NCBI GenBank assembly: GCA_028687035.1
Contig: JAQUAX010000003.1
Location: forward strand, 124,001 to 188,000
Source of the DNA: Dechloromonas sp.
GTDB taxonomy: Bacteria; Pseudomonadota; Gammaproteobacteria; Burkholderiales; Rhodocyclaceae
Length of the DNA: 64,000 nt
Direction of reading: 5' to 3'
Below the pieces are notes generated by a model, which saw nothing but the letters and a program-made list of their open reading frames with translations, was not told the origin of the DNA and did not search any database. This document shows positions 10,068 through 18,052 of the stretch, piece after piece (position 1 is the stretch's first letter; every line of letters starts with the position of its first letter). The translations under genes and the position numbers were made by a program.

Positions 10068-11204
10068 ATGAATGATGCCGGTCGCCCCACCATCCTGGTC
10101 GTCGATGACAACCGGGACAACCTGACCGTCATCGGCGGCCTGTTGAAGGAACACTACCAGGTCCGCGCCGCTAATTCCGGCGAGCGGGCGCTGAAGGTCG
10201 CGGTCTCCGATCCGCGGCCCGACCTGATCCTGCTCGACATCATGATGCCGGGCATGGACGGCTACGAGACCCTGCGGCATCTGCGCGGCGATCCGGCGAC
10301 CCGCGACATCCCGGTGATCTTCGTGACGGCGATGGACGCCGACGAGGACGAGGAAGGGGGCCTGCGCCAGGGCGCCGTCGATTACGTGACCAAGCCGATC
10401 CGGCCGGCGATCCTGCTCGCCCGCATCCGCACCCACCTGGCGCTGAAGGCGGCGCACGACCGGCTGGCCGACCAGAACCTGGCGCTGGAAGGCCAGGTTA
10501 GGCTGCGCACCCGCGAGCTCGAGCTGATCAAGGACGTCAGCGTCGAGGCGCTGGCCAGCCTGGCCGAAAAGCGCGACAACGAGACCGGCAACCACCTGAT
10601 CCGGACGCGCAGCTACATCGAGGTGCTGATGCGCGAACTGTGCCGGCAGCCCCGCTTTGCCGACCAGCTCGATCCGCACAGCCAGGAAATGATCGCCAAG
10701 GCGGCGCCGCTGCACGACATCGGCAAGGTCGGCATCCCGGACCACATCCTGCTGAAGCCCGGTCGGCTGACGCCGGAGGAGTTCGAGATCATGAAGCAGC
10801 ACGCGAAGATCGGCGCCGACGCGCTGACCGAGGCGATCGAGCGCGTGCTGGTCGCGCGTTATGCCGACGTCGAGGCGGATTCGCGCTACGCCCTCGACTT
10901 CCTCGAGAAGGCGCGCGAAATCGCGCACAGCCACCACGAGCGCTGGGACGGCAGCGGTTATCCGCAGGGCCTGGCCGGCGACGCGATTCCGCTGTCGGCC
11001 CGGCTGATGGCGCTGGCCGACGTGTTCGACGCGCTGATCTGCAAGCGCCACTACAAGGCGGCGATCCCGCTCGACGAGACGATCGGCCTGATCCGCGAAG
11101 GGCGCGGCCGCCACTTCGATCCGGACATCGTCGATGTTTTCCTGGAACGCGTCGACGAATTCGCCGGCATCGCCGCACGCCATGCCGATGCGCCTCATGC
11201 TTGA
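10068..11204 (+). CDS. Response regulator with HD-GYP phosphodiesterase domain
   Basis: This is a two-domain signalling protein. An N-terminal receiver domain has the acidic pair in VVDDN, the phosphoacceptor Asp57 in LLDIMMPGMDG, and Thr and Lys in FVTAMD and VTKPI. A coiled-coil linker follows, then an HD-GYP domain with HDIGKVGIPDHILLKPG near residue 220, and HHERWDGSGYPQG with MALADVFDAL further on. HD-GYP proteins hydrolyse cyclic di-GMP. All metal-binding motifs look intact, so an active enzyme is expected. It is followed by an overlapping phosphatase gene and a hybrid kinase, and the kinase may act in the same pathway. A ribosome binding site GCAGGAG precedes the ATG. Confidence 0.93.
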   Translation: MNDAGRPTILVVDDNRDNLTVIGGLLKEHYQVRAANSGERALKVAVSDPRPDLILLDIMMPGMDGYETLRHLRGDPATRDIPVIFVTAMDADEDEEGGLRQGAVDYVTKPIRPAILLARIRTHLALKAAHDRLADQNLALEGQVRLRTRELELIKDVSVEALASLAEKRDNETGNHLIRTRSYIEVLMRELCRQPRFADQLDPHSQEMIAKAAPLHDIGKVGIPDHILLKPGRLTPEEFEIMKQHAKIGADALTEAIERVLVARYADVEADSRYALDFLEKAREIAHSHHERWDGSGYPQGLAGDAIPLSARLMALADVFDALICKRHYKAAIPLDETIGLIREGRGRHFDPDIVDVFLERVDEFAGIAARHADAPHA

Positions 11205-11859
11205 GTCGCTGCGGCGCCTGCTGCGCTCATCCCTGTTCGGGCTGGCCTGCGTGGCCGGCGCAGCAACGGCCCAACCGGGGTTCGAGGTGCCGCCCGCGTT
11301 CGCCGAGCGCATGGCGACCCGCGACACGCTGGATCAATTGCGCCGCGGCGGCTTCGTGCTCTACCTGCGCCACGGCTACACCGACAACAGCCGGGCCGAC
11401 CGCTACCCTGTCGTCGATCCGGACGACTGCTCGACGCAGCGTCTGCTGTCCGATGCGGGCCGCGGCCTGATGCGCGAGGTCGGCCGCAGCTTCCGCGAGG
11501 CCCGGATTCCGGTCGGCGAAATCCTGGTCAGCCCGCTGTGCCGCACCCGCGAATCGGCCAGGCTGGCCTTCGGCGACGATTTCCGTGTCGTCGAGTCGCT
11601 GATGTACTCGGGCAACATGAGCAGCGACGAGAAGAAACCCCGGCTGGCCGCCTTGCGCCGCCTGCTGGCGGCGCCGGTTGCGCCCGGGACGAATCGCGTG
11701 CTGCTCGCCCATGCGCCGAACCTGGCCGACCTGATCGGCTTCTTCGTGAAGCCGGAAGGCAGCGTCGTGATCTTCGCCCAGCGCGGCGAGGCTGGCTATG
11801 AATACGTCGCCACGCTGCCGCCGGCGCTGTGGGCCGAATTGCTGCGAGTCCGGCCTTGA
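11182..11859 (+). CDS. Exported histidine phosphatase family protein
   Basis: The product belongs to the histidine phosphatase (phosphoglycerate mutase-like) superfamily. The catalytic RHG motif is in LYLRHGYTD, the second conserved segment is SPLCRTRESA, and the second catalytic His is in LLAHAPNLADL. The first 30 or so residues form a signal peptide ending in AGAATA, so it should act in the periplasm. The start could be 11182 or 11188; both overlap the end of the HD-GYP gene by about 20 bases. The substrate is unknown. Its 3' end overlaps the following kinase start. Confidence 0.82.
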   Translation: MPMRLMLESLRRLLRSSLFGLACVAGAATAQPGFEVPPAFAERMATRDTLDQLRRGGFVLYLRHGYTDNSRADRYPVVDPDDCSTQRLLSDAGRGLMREVGRSFREARIPVGEILVSPLCRTRESARLAFGDDFRVVESLMYSGNMSSDEKKPRLAALRRLLAAPVAPGTNRVLLAHAPNLADLIGFFVKPEGSVVIFAQRGEAGYEYVATLPPALWAELLRVRP

Positions 11860-14800
11860 TCAGCCGGCTGCGCACCTTTCTGGTCTTCTTCCTGCCGGTC
11901 GTCGTCGCGCTCGGCATCGCCTTCTTTCACGGCTGGTACGAGTTCGACCTGCATCAGGAACGCTACCGCCAGCGGGCGGCGGACCAGACCGCCGACCTGC
12001 GTTTCCAGGCGGCGGCCGACCGCCTCGGACACCAGTTGCAGCAGATCCAGATGGTGCTGCTCGGCCTGCTGCGCGACGCCAGCGCCGGGCGCCTCGACGA
12101 ATCGCGGGCGTATTTCCTGCACAGCCAGATCGTCGACCGCCTGGCCGGGCTGGATCGCGAGTTGTCCAGGCTCGCCGCCGCCAATCCGCATGCCGAACTG
12201 GTCGATGAAATGGAAGGCGCCCGCGCCGTTTTCGCCGACTACCGGCGGCTCGCCGTGTCGGCGACCGACATCGTCGCCATCGAGCCCCGGCGGGCCGGCA
12301 CCTACATCGAACAGGCCGGCGAACGCTATATCGAGTTCGCCGGCCACATCCATCGCCTGGACGAAGCGATCGCCAGTCTGACGGCGCGCCGGAATGCCAG
12401 CGACGAGGCCGAACTGCACGACGATGTGCAGCGTTTCCAGCGCACTGCGCTGACTGCGTACGCCGGCATGAGCCTGATCTGGTTCGTCGCCGTGTTCGGC
12501 CTGACCCGCCAGCTGTCGCGCATCGCCGGCGCGTTGCGCCGCCTCGGCGCGCGCCTGCCGCTGTCGGCCGACGAGCGGAGCGGGCTGGCCCGGGTCCGCG
12601 GCTTCCTGCTGCGCGATCTGGCCGGGACCGCGCTGTCCTTCGCCGACGCGCTGCGCGCCCGCGACGCGGCCGAGGCGTCGCTGCAGGCCGAACAGCAGCA
12701 GTTGAGCCTGCTGCTGCGCAGCCTGCCCGACCTGGTCTGGCTGAAGGACGCCGAGGGCCGCTACCTGCGCTGCAACCCGCGTTTCGAGGCGTTCGCCGGA
12801 CTCGACGAGTCGGCCCTGTGCGGCCGGACCGATCGCGAACTCTTCCCGGGAAACGAGGCCGCCCATTACCGCGAGCGCGACCAGGTCGCCGCGGCGGCCA
12901 GCGGGGTCGTCACCGAGGAGGAGTGGCGGACTTTCCCGGACGGGCATCGCGAACTGCTCGAAATCCACAAGATCGCCGTCCGCGACGCGCAGGGAGCCCT
13001 GTTCGGCGTGCTCGGCGTCGCCCGCAACATCACCGCGCAGCACATGGCCCACGAGGAACTCCGCGACAGCCAGCTGGCGCTGCGCCGGACCCAGGCAGTC
13101 GCCCAGATCGGCAGCTGGGTCTGCGATTTCCGCTTCAACATGCTGGTCGGTTCGGAGGAGGCCTACCGGCTGCTCGGCATTCCGCTCGGCCAGACTTTCA
13201 CGCCGCGCGAATTCTTCCAGTTCGTGCACGCCGAGGACCGGGAACGGGTCTGGGATGCCTGGCACGCGGCGGCGCAGAGCGGCGTTTTCCATGTCGAGCA
13301 CCGGATCGAGGTCGGGGGGCAGCTGCAGTGGGTCGCGCAGCGTGCCGAGATCGAGCGCGACGAGTCCGGCCAGCCGCAGCGCGCGGTCGGCATGGTCCAG
13401 GACATCACGGTGCTGAAGTCGGCGACCGAGGCGCTGCGCCAGCGCGAAGAGGTGTATTCGGCCATCGTCAACCAGGCGGAGAGCGGCATCCTGCTGATCG
13501 ACATCGAAAGCCTGGGCTTCGTCGAGTTCAATGCCGCCGCCTGCGCCCATCTCGGCTATACCCGCGAGCAATTCGCCGCGATCGACTATGCCACGATCTC
13601 GACCGACGCCGACCGTGAGGCCTGCCGGCAGCGGCTCGACGCCATCGTCGCACGCGGCGGCGATTCCTTCGAGGCACCGCAACGCTGCCGCGACGGTGCC
13701 ATCCGTTATTTCTGGATTTCGCTGAAGCCGATCCGCGTCGGCGAGACCCTGCGCCTGTCCGCGGTCTGGAGCGACATCACCGAGCGCAAGCGGGCCGGTG
13801 CCGAACTGGAGCGCTACCGCAACCATCTCGAGGAGCTGGTCGCGGTGCGCACCGCCGAACTGGCCCGCGCCCGCGACGAGGCGCATGCCGCGAACCGCGC
13901 CAAGAGCGCCTTCCTGGCCAACATGAGCCACGAGATCCGGACCCCGATGAACGCCATCATCGGCCTGACCCACGTGCTCCGGCGCAGCGTCCGCGACCGC
14001 CAGCAGGGGCAGCAGCTGGAAAAGATCTCGGGGGCGGCGAACCACCTGCTCGGGATCATCAACGACATCCTGGACTTCTCGAAGATAGAGGCCGGCAAGA
14101 TGACCGTCGAACGCAGCGACTTCGACGTCGCCCGCGTCGTCGACGACGCCTGCGCGCTGGTCGCCGACAAGGCCGCGGCCAAGGGGCTGGCGCTGACCGT
14201 CGAGCTGTCGGGGCTGCCGCCCCGGCTGAACGGGGACAGCCTGCGCATCGGCCAGATTCTGCTCAATTTCATCGGCAATGCGGTCAAATTCACCGAGCGC
14301 GGCGGCATTGCGCTGCGCGCGCGAACTCTCGAGGAGCGGGACGGCGAACTGCAGGTCCGCTTCGAGGTCGAGGACAGCGGGATCGGCATGAGCGCCGAGC
14401 AGTGCGAACGCCTGTTCCGTCCCTTCGAGCAGGCCGACAGCTCGACGACCCGCCGCTTCGGCGGGACCGGGCTCGGTCTGGCCATTTCCCGCCGCCTCGC
14501 CGAGCTGATGGGCGGGCGCATCGGTGCCGACAGCCGGCCCGGCGAAGGCAGCACCTTCTGGCTCGAGGTGCCGGTCCGCCGGGTCGCCGCGGCGGCGCCG
14601 GGCGAAGCCCCGGAGGGCCAGCCGCTGCGCGACGGGGTGCAACCCGGCCTGGCCGGACACCGCGTGCTGCTCGCCGAGGACAATCCGCTGAATCAGGAAG
14701 TCGCCCTCGCGCTGCTGCGCGACGCGGGCCTCGACGTCGATCTCGCCGAGGACGGCCTGGCTGCGGTCGAACTGGCCGGCGCCGCGGACTACGACCTGAT

Positions 14801-15674
14801 CCTGCTCGACGTCCAGATGCCGGGGCTCGACGGTCTCGAGGCGGCACGCCGGATACGGGCCCAGGAGCGCCACCGGCAGACGCCGATCATCGCGATGACG
14901 GCCAACGCCTTCGACGAGGACCGCACGGCGGCCTTCGCCGCGGGCATGGACGACCATGTCGCGAAACCGGTCGACCCCGACGTGCTGTACGCGACGCTGT
15001 CGCGCTGGCTGGCGGCGGCTGTGCCCGGCGAACCGGCGCTGGCGTCCGGGTCGGGCGCTGCGATCGACGACGGGCTGGCCGAGGTCGATCCGGCGATCGG
15101 CTTGCGGTCGACCGCCGGCGATCGGGCAAAACTGCAGCGCCTGCTGGTCCGCTTTGCCGAGATGCATGCCGGCGATGCCGAGAAAATCCGGGACTGCCTG
15201 GCGGCGGAGGATTTCAGCCAGGCCCGCCTGCTCGCCCATACGCTGAAGGGCACGGCGGCGACGCTCGGTCTGAGCGGTGTCGCGCGGCGGGCGGCCCGCC
15301 TCGAACGGGAGATCGCCGGCCAGGCTTCGCTCGCGGCAGTCGCCGCCGGCATCGCCGACCTGTCGGCTGCGCTGGCGGAGGCCCGGGCCGGCCTGGGGGC
15401 GGATCTGGAGCCAGCGGCGCCGGCGCTGCCGGGCGTCGATGCCGCCGCGCTGCGCGAGGCGCTGGTCCGGCTGCGCAGGCTGGTGGCGACCGACGATCTG
15501 GCCTCGGTCGATTGCTTCAACGAATTGCGGGAAAGTCTCGTGGCCTCGGCCGGCACGGCGACCGACCGGCTCGGCCGGGAAATCGAGGATTACGCGTTCG
15601 AGGATGCGCTGCAGACGCTCGACGCGATCATCGCCGGCCTCCCGGCGGCGGCGCCGCCGGGAGCGTCCGTTTAG
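11856..15674 (+). CDS. Hybrid sensor histidine kinase with PAS, receiver and Hpt domains
   Basis: This is a large membrane sensor of about 1270 residues. Domains in order are a transmembrane helix near 5-25, a periplasmic helical region, a second helix near 205-225, three PAS-like domains (about 290-400, 400-520 and 530-650), a HisKA domain with the phosphoacceptor His in SHEIRTPMNAI near 691, an HATPase_c domain (DSGIGM, GTGLGLAI), a receiver with Asp near 983 (LLDVQMPGLDG) and an Hpt domain with His near 1127 (AHTLKGTAATLG). It is a complete phosphorelay in one chain. The start is probably the TTG at 11856, overlapping the previous stop as TTGA; a GTG at 11829 is the alternative. It ends convergently over nosL by 4 bases. 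Confidence 0.9.
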   Translation: MISRLRTFLVFFLPVVVALGIAFFHGWYEFDLHQERYRQRAADQTADLRFQAAADRLGHQLQQIQMVLLGLLRDASAGRLDESRAYFLHSQIVDRLAGLDRELSRLAAANPHAELVDEMEGARAVFADYRRLAVSATDIVAIEPRRAGTYIEQAGERYIEFAGHIHRLDEAIASLTARRNASDEAELHDDVQRFQRTALTAYAGMSLIWFVAVFGLTRQLSRIAGALRRLGARLPLSADERSGLARVRGFLLRDLAGTALSFADALRARDAAEASLQAEQQQLSLLLRSLPDLVWLKDAEGRYLRCNPRFEAFAGLDESALCGRTDRELFPGNEAAHYRERDQVAAAASGVVTEEEWRTFPDGHRELLEIHKIAVRDAQGALFGVLGVARNITAQHMAHEELRDSQLALRRTQAVAQIGSWVCDFRFNMLVGSEEAYRLLGIPLGQTFTPREFFQFVHAEDRERVWDAWHAAAQSGVFHVEHRIEVGGQLQWVAQRAEIERDESGQPQRAVGMVQDITVLKSATEALRQREEVYSAIVNQAESGILLIDIESLGFVEFNAAACAHLGYTREQFAAIDYATISTDADREACRQRLDAIVARGGDSFEAPQRCRDGAIRYFWISLKPIRVGETLRLSAVWSDITERKRAGAELERYRNHLEELVAVRTAELARARDEAHAANRAKSAFLANMSHEIRTPMNAIIGLTHVLRRSVRDRQQGQQLEKISGAANHLLGIINDILDFSKIEAGKMTVERSDFDVARVVDDACALVADKAAAKGLALTVELSGLPPRLNGDSLRIGQILLNFIGNAVKFTERGGIALRARTLEERDGELQVRFEVEDSGIGMSAEQCERLFRPFEQADSSTTRRFGGTGLGLAISRRLAELMGGRIGADSRPGEGSTFWLEVPVRRVAAAAPGEAPEGQPLRDGVQPGLAGHRVLLAEDNPLNQEVALALLRDAGLDVDLAEDGLAAVELAGAADYDLILLDVQMPGLDGLEAARRIRAQERHRQTPIIAMTANAFDEDRTAAFAAGMDDHVAKPVDPDVLYATLSRWLAAAVPGEPALASGSGAAIDDGLAEVDPAIGLRSTAGDRAKLQRLLVRFAEMHAGDAEKIRDCLAAEDFSQARLLAHTLKGTAATLGLSGVARRAARLEREIAGQASLAAVAAGIADLSAALAEARAGLGADLEPAAPALPGVDAAALREALVRLRRLVATDDLASVDCFNELRESLVASAGTATDRLGREIEDYAFEDALQTLDAIIAGLPAAAPPGASV

Positions 15675-16153
15675 TCGAAGCGGCCGTTGTCGAGCGCGGC
15701 CGGCAGTTCCGGCGGCACGCGGTCGAAGGCGATGATGCGCTTGCCCTTGTGGTCCTTCAGGAAATCCTCAGCGTCAGTGCGCGAGGCCAGCGGCACCAGT
15801 TCGTGCCCCATCGGTCCGAGCACGTCGGAGCCGACGACGAACAGCGCACGGCGCGCATCGATGCGTTCGAGGTTGTAGAAGTCGGTCACGTAGATGCCGG
15901 CGATGTCCTCGCGGCGGTGGCCTGGGGCGTACTTGCGCAGGTCGTTCAGGAACTTGAACATGTCCTTGGCGCCGTCGAAGAAGTGCGCGTGGCCGTCCTT
16001 CCAGGTCACGACGGCGACCCAGTTCGGGTATTTCGACACGATCATGCCGCAGACCGGGCAGAGATCCTTGGGGCCGGGCTTCGGCACCTGCTGGGCGGAG
16101 GCGAGCCCCGCCCAGCAGGCGAGCGCGGCGGCGAGCAGGGTGCGGCGCAGCAT
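15671..16153 (-). CDS. nosL: NosL-family copper-binding protein (canonical form)
   Basis: This is a 160-residue NosL-like protein, a family that binds Cu(I) and assists assembly of nitrous oxide reductase or other copper proteins. A signal peptide ends at ASAQ. The family motif CPVCGMIV has Cys32, Cys35 and Met37, and the conserved segment FFDGAKDMFKFL follows. The start is the ATG at 16151-16153, which overlaps the stop of the second NosL-like gene as ATGA, so the two are translated together. Unlike classical NosL it has no obvious lipobox. No nosZ or other nos gene is in the window, so its client is unknown. Confidence 0.87.
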   Translation of the reverse strand: MLRRTLLAAALACWAGLASAQQVPKPGPKDLCPVCGMIVSKYPNWVAVVTWKDGHAHFFDGAKDMFKFLNDLRKYAPGHRREDIAGIYVTDFYNLERIDARRALFVVGSDVLGPMGHELVPLASRTDAEDFLKDHKGKRIIAFDRVPPELPAALDNGRFD

Positions 16154-16752
16154 CAGGCCGGCTTCTGCGCGGCGCGCCGGCGGCGTTCCTCGCGGTTCCT
16201 GCGGATCATCATCACGTCGCCGGCCATGTCCAGATAGGACTCGCGCAGCGCGTCGTTGAAGTTGCCCAGCGTGCCGCCGTGCTTGGCCTGGAATGCCTGC
16301 GCCGTCGTCAACGACGCGAAGGAGTGCTTGCTGCGCTTGGTCATCGCGTGCTTCAGGTCGGCGCCGATCAGGTAGACCAGGTTGTCGACGGCGACCAGCG
16401 GCCGGGGTTCGACGGTCGACCCGTAGTCCGGGCCGAAAATGGCTTTCGGTTCGCGGTCGATGTTCAGTCCCAGACTCAGCGACAGGCAGTGGATGGAGCA
16501 GACGCCGTCGACCAGGTCGTCCGAATACTGGACCAGCATCCGGGCGCGGTGGTGTTCCTTGCGATCCATGCCGCAGTACGGGCACTTCGGGTATTTTTCC
16601 AGTTCGTTTTCCAGCGGTTTGGCGTCGGCCGGCTTCTTCGGGATGAACTGGTTCGGGGTTCCGTCGCCCGTGCAGGCGTCGGCGGCGGCATGGCTCGATG
16701 CGGCGGCGAGGCCGGCGAGCGCGGAGATCTTCAGCAGATCGCGGCGTTTCAT
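16153..16752 (-). CDS. Tat-exported NosL-like protein
   Basis: This 199-residue protein is exported by the twin-arginine pathway (MKRRDLLKISALAGLAAASS). It carries a NosL-type metal motif CPYCGMD (Cys57, Cys60, Met62) and a second cysteine pair CSIHC (Cys85, Cys89) that classical NosL lacks. The start at 16752 is supported by GGGAG upstream; an earlier in-frame ATG lies near the -10 box. It is clearly homologous to the protein at 27003-27548. A promoter of the shared operator class stands 28 bases upstream. A periplasmic copper chaperone role is inferred. Confidence 0.82.
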   Translation of the reverse strand: MKRRDLLKISALAGLAAASSHAAADACTGDGTPNQFIPKKPADAKPLENELEKYPKCPYCGMDRKEHHRARMLVQYSDDLVDGVCSIHCLSLSLGLNIDREPKAIFGPDYGSTVEPRPLVAVDNLVYLIGADLKHAMTKRSKHSFASLTTAQAFQAKHGGTLGNFNDALRESYLDMAGDVMMIRRNREERRRRAAQKPA

Positions 16753-16780
16753 TGGATGACTCCCTGAATTGAGCAAAGGC

Positions 16781-16825
16781 ATATTAGCCCCCGGTGATGC
16801 GTGCCGGCTGCGACATAGTGTCGCA
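16781..16825 (-). promoter_or_regulatory. RegA-type operator and -10 box before the nosL pair (site A)
   Basis: Bases 16809-16825 form a perfect inverted repeat, read on the minus strand as TGCGACACTATGTCGCA. After 22 bases comes TAATAT (16781-16786), then 28 bases to the ATG. No -35 hexamer is visible, which suggests activator dependence. The half-sites GCGAC and GTCGC with a five-base spacer match the RegA/PrrA pattern as I recall it. It is the best-conserved member of a set of five. Confidence 0.75.
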
Positions 16826-16827
16826 CC

Positions 16828-17523
16828 TCAGCCGAGCAGGCGGTTCATCACGCTGAAGTAGCGCAGGCCCTGCCACAGCGTCGAGATGCCGAGCGCGATG
16901 ACGAACAGCGCCGCGCCCTTGAGCAGCCAGCCGCGCAGTTCCGGGCCGAGGCGGCCGAACAGGAAGGACGCGGAGAACATCGCGGGCAGCGTGCCGGCGC
17001 CGAAGGCCAGCATCAGCAGAGCGCCTTCGGCCAGCGACGGCGACGTCGTTGCCTTGACCGCCATGGCCATCGTCATCGAACACGGCATCAGGCCGTTGAT
17101 CGCGCCGCCGATCGCGGCGCCGAGCCGGGGGCCCTTGCTGAAGGCTTGGCCGAACTGGCGGCGCAGCCAGGCGACCGGCGCGAAGCCCAGGCTGTTGCGG
17201 ACCGGGGAGACGCCGAGCAGGTCGAGCCCGAGCAGGATCACGGCGAGTCCGGCGACGATCTGCAGCACGCCCTGCCAGCGGCCGAACTCGCCGGTCTGCA
17301 CGAGCACCGCGCCGAGACCGGCGGCGATCAGGCCGATCACCGCATAGACCGTGATCCGGGCGCCGTGGTAGGCCAGGTAGGGCGTCACGCCGCGCGCGCC
17401 CAGCCGGATGAAGAAGCTGGAGACCAGTCCGCCGCACATGCCGAGGCAGTGGCCGCTGCCGAGCAGGCCGGTCATGAAGGCGAGGCCGTACGAAAGTTCG
17501 GCGAGGTGGTGACTTTGTTCCAT
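16828..17523 (-). CDS. SafE/DsbD-type polytopic membrane protein
   Basis: This is a 231-residue membrane protein of the TauE/SafE-like, DsbD_2 (PF13386) type with about six transmembrane helices. The signature GSGHCLGMCGG stands in the first helix and a second conserved cysteine motif, LMPCSMTMAMA, near residue 147. Such proteins often sit beside copper oxidase assembly genes and are proposed to take part in copper or thiol transfer. The stop lies three bases beyond operator site A, so it is upstream of and codirectional with the NosL pair. The start at 17523 is assigned from the first methionine; a weak ribosome site is present. Confidence 0.8.
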   Translation of the reverse strand: MEQSHHLAELSYGLAFMTGLLGSGHCLGMCGGLVSSFFIRLGARGVTPYLAYHGARITVYAVIGLIAAGLGAVLVQTGEFGRWQGVLQIVAGLAVILLGLDLLGVSPVRNSLGFAPVAWLRRQFGQAFSKGPRLGAAIGGAINGLMPCSMTMAMAVKATTSPSLAEGALLMLAFGAGTLPAMFSASFLFGRLGPELRGWLLKGAALFVIALGISTLWQGLRYFSVMNRLLG

Positions 17524-17628
17524 GCGCTGCGGGCTTCCGGCGGTCGACGGAGCGGCAGTCTAGCAAATGCCGAGCCCCGGCAGGTCGGCGCAGCGCCGCC
17601 GCAGTGAAAATCCTGGCCGGAGCGCGGG

Positions 17629-17814
17629 CTACAGGCGGGTTTGCCGGAACAGCAGTCCCATCCACTGCAGGAAGCGGTTGGAGCAGTCGTTGCAGGTCAG
17701 GTGGCGGCTGCCGGACAGCAGGCGCATCAGCGGCGTGCGCGGAATCCGGCGCATTTTCCCGCGGCACTTCGGGCAGCGGACGACGGCTTCTTTCGGGGAG
17801 TTGACTGATGGCAT
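17629..17814 (-). CDS. Small zinc-ribbon protein
   Basis: This is a 61-residue basic protein with two CxxC pairs, CPKCRGKMRRIP and CNDCSNRFL, arranged as a zinc ribbon. The ATG at 17814 is preferred because the predicted promoter and palindrome lie immediately upstream; an earlier in-frame start would run through them. I do not recognise a specific function. It stands alone between the cydX terminator and the SafE-like gene. Confidence 0.6.
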   Translation of the reverse strand: MPSVNSPKEAVVRCPKCRGKMRRIPRTPLMRLLSGSRHLTCNDCSNRFLQWMGLLFRQTRL

Positions 17815-17840
17815 GACGTATAAATTATTGTTTACAAGCC

Positions 17841-17855
17841 GGATACATTGTATCC
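17841..17855. promoter_or_regulatory. Perfect 15-base palindrome overlapping a -10 box
   Basis: The plus strand reads GGATACATTGTATCC, two perfect 7-base arms around one base. On the minus strand it contains TACAAT, a good -10 hexamer for the zinc-ribbon gene that starts at 17814. A protein bound here would block transcription. The spacing resembles GntR-type operators, but I cannot name the regulator. AT-rich sequence follows (17821-17835), unlike the rest of the region. Confidence 0.5.
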
Positions 17856-17888
17856 CGTTATGCCCTGATCGTACCCGTTCCGGGTTGC

Positions 17889-17917
17889 AAAAAGATAACG
17901 GGGGCCGCAGCCCCCGT
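17889..17917 (-). terminator. Intrinsic terminator of the cyd operon
   Basis: On the minus strand an 8-base perfect stem, ACGGGGGC with GCCCCCGT, encloses the loop TGCG. It is followed by TAT and then C and five T residues (complement of 17889-17893). It lies about 20 bases past the cydX stop. Confidence 0.85.
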
Positions 17918-17937
17918 GACACGGAATCAGCGGGCCG

Positions 17938-18036
17938 TCAGTCCCGGCCGGCTTCCTGCGCCTCGAACCACAGCGCGTTGACGACGGCGAGCAGGATGGC
18001 CATAGCCAGGCCGAGTACCCAGGTGAAATACCACAT
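17938..18036 (-). CDS. cydX: Cytochrome bd oxidase small subunit CydX
   Basis: This is a 32-residue single-helix protein starting MWYFTWVLGLAMA and ending in a short charged tail. The N-terminal WYF.W.LG pattern is that of CydX, which stabilises the haem b/d centres of cytochrome bd oxidase. It follows cydB by 16 bases in the same direction, and a Shine-Dalgarno-like AAGGAG stands before the ATG. The operon terminator follows. Confidence 0.92.
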   Translation of the reverse strand: MWYFTWVLGLAMAILLAVVNALWFEAQEAGRD

Positions 18037-18052
18037 GAAATTATCTCCTTGT

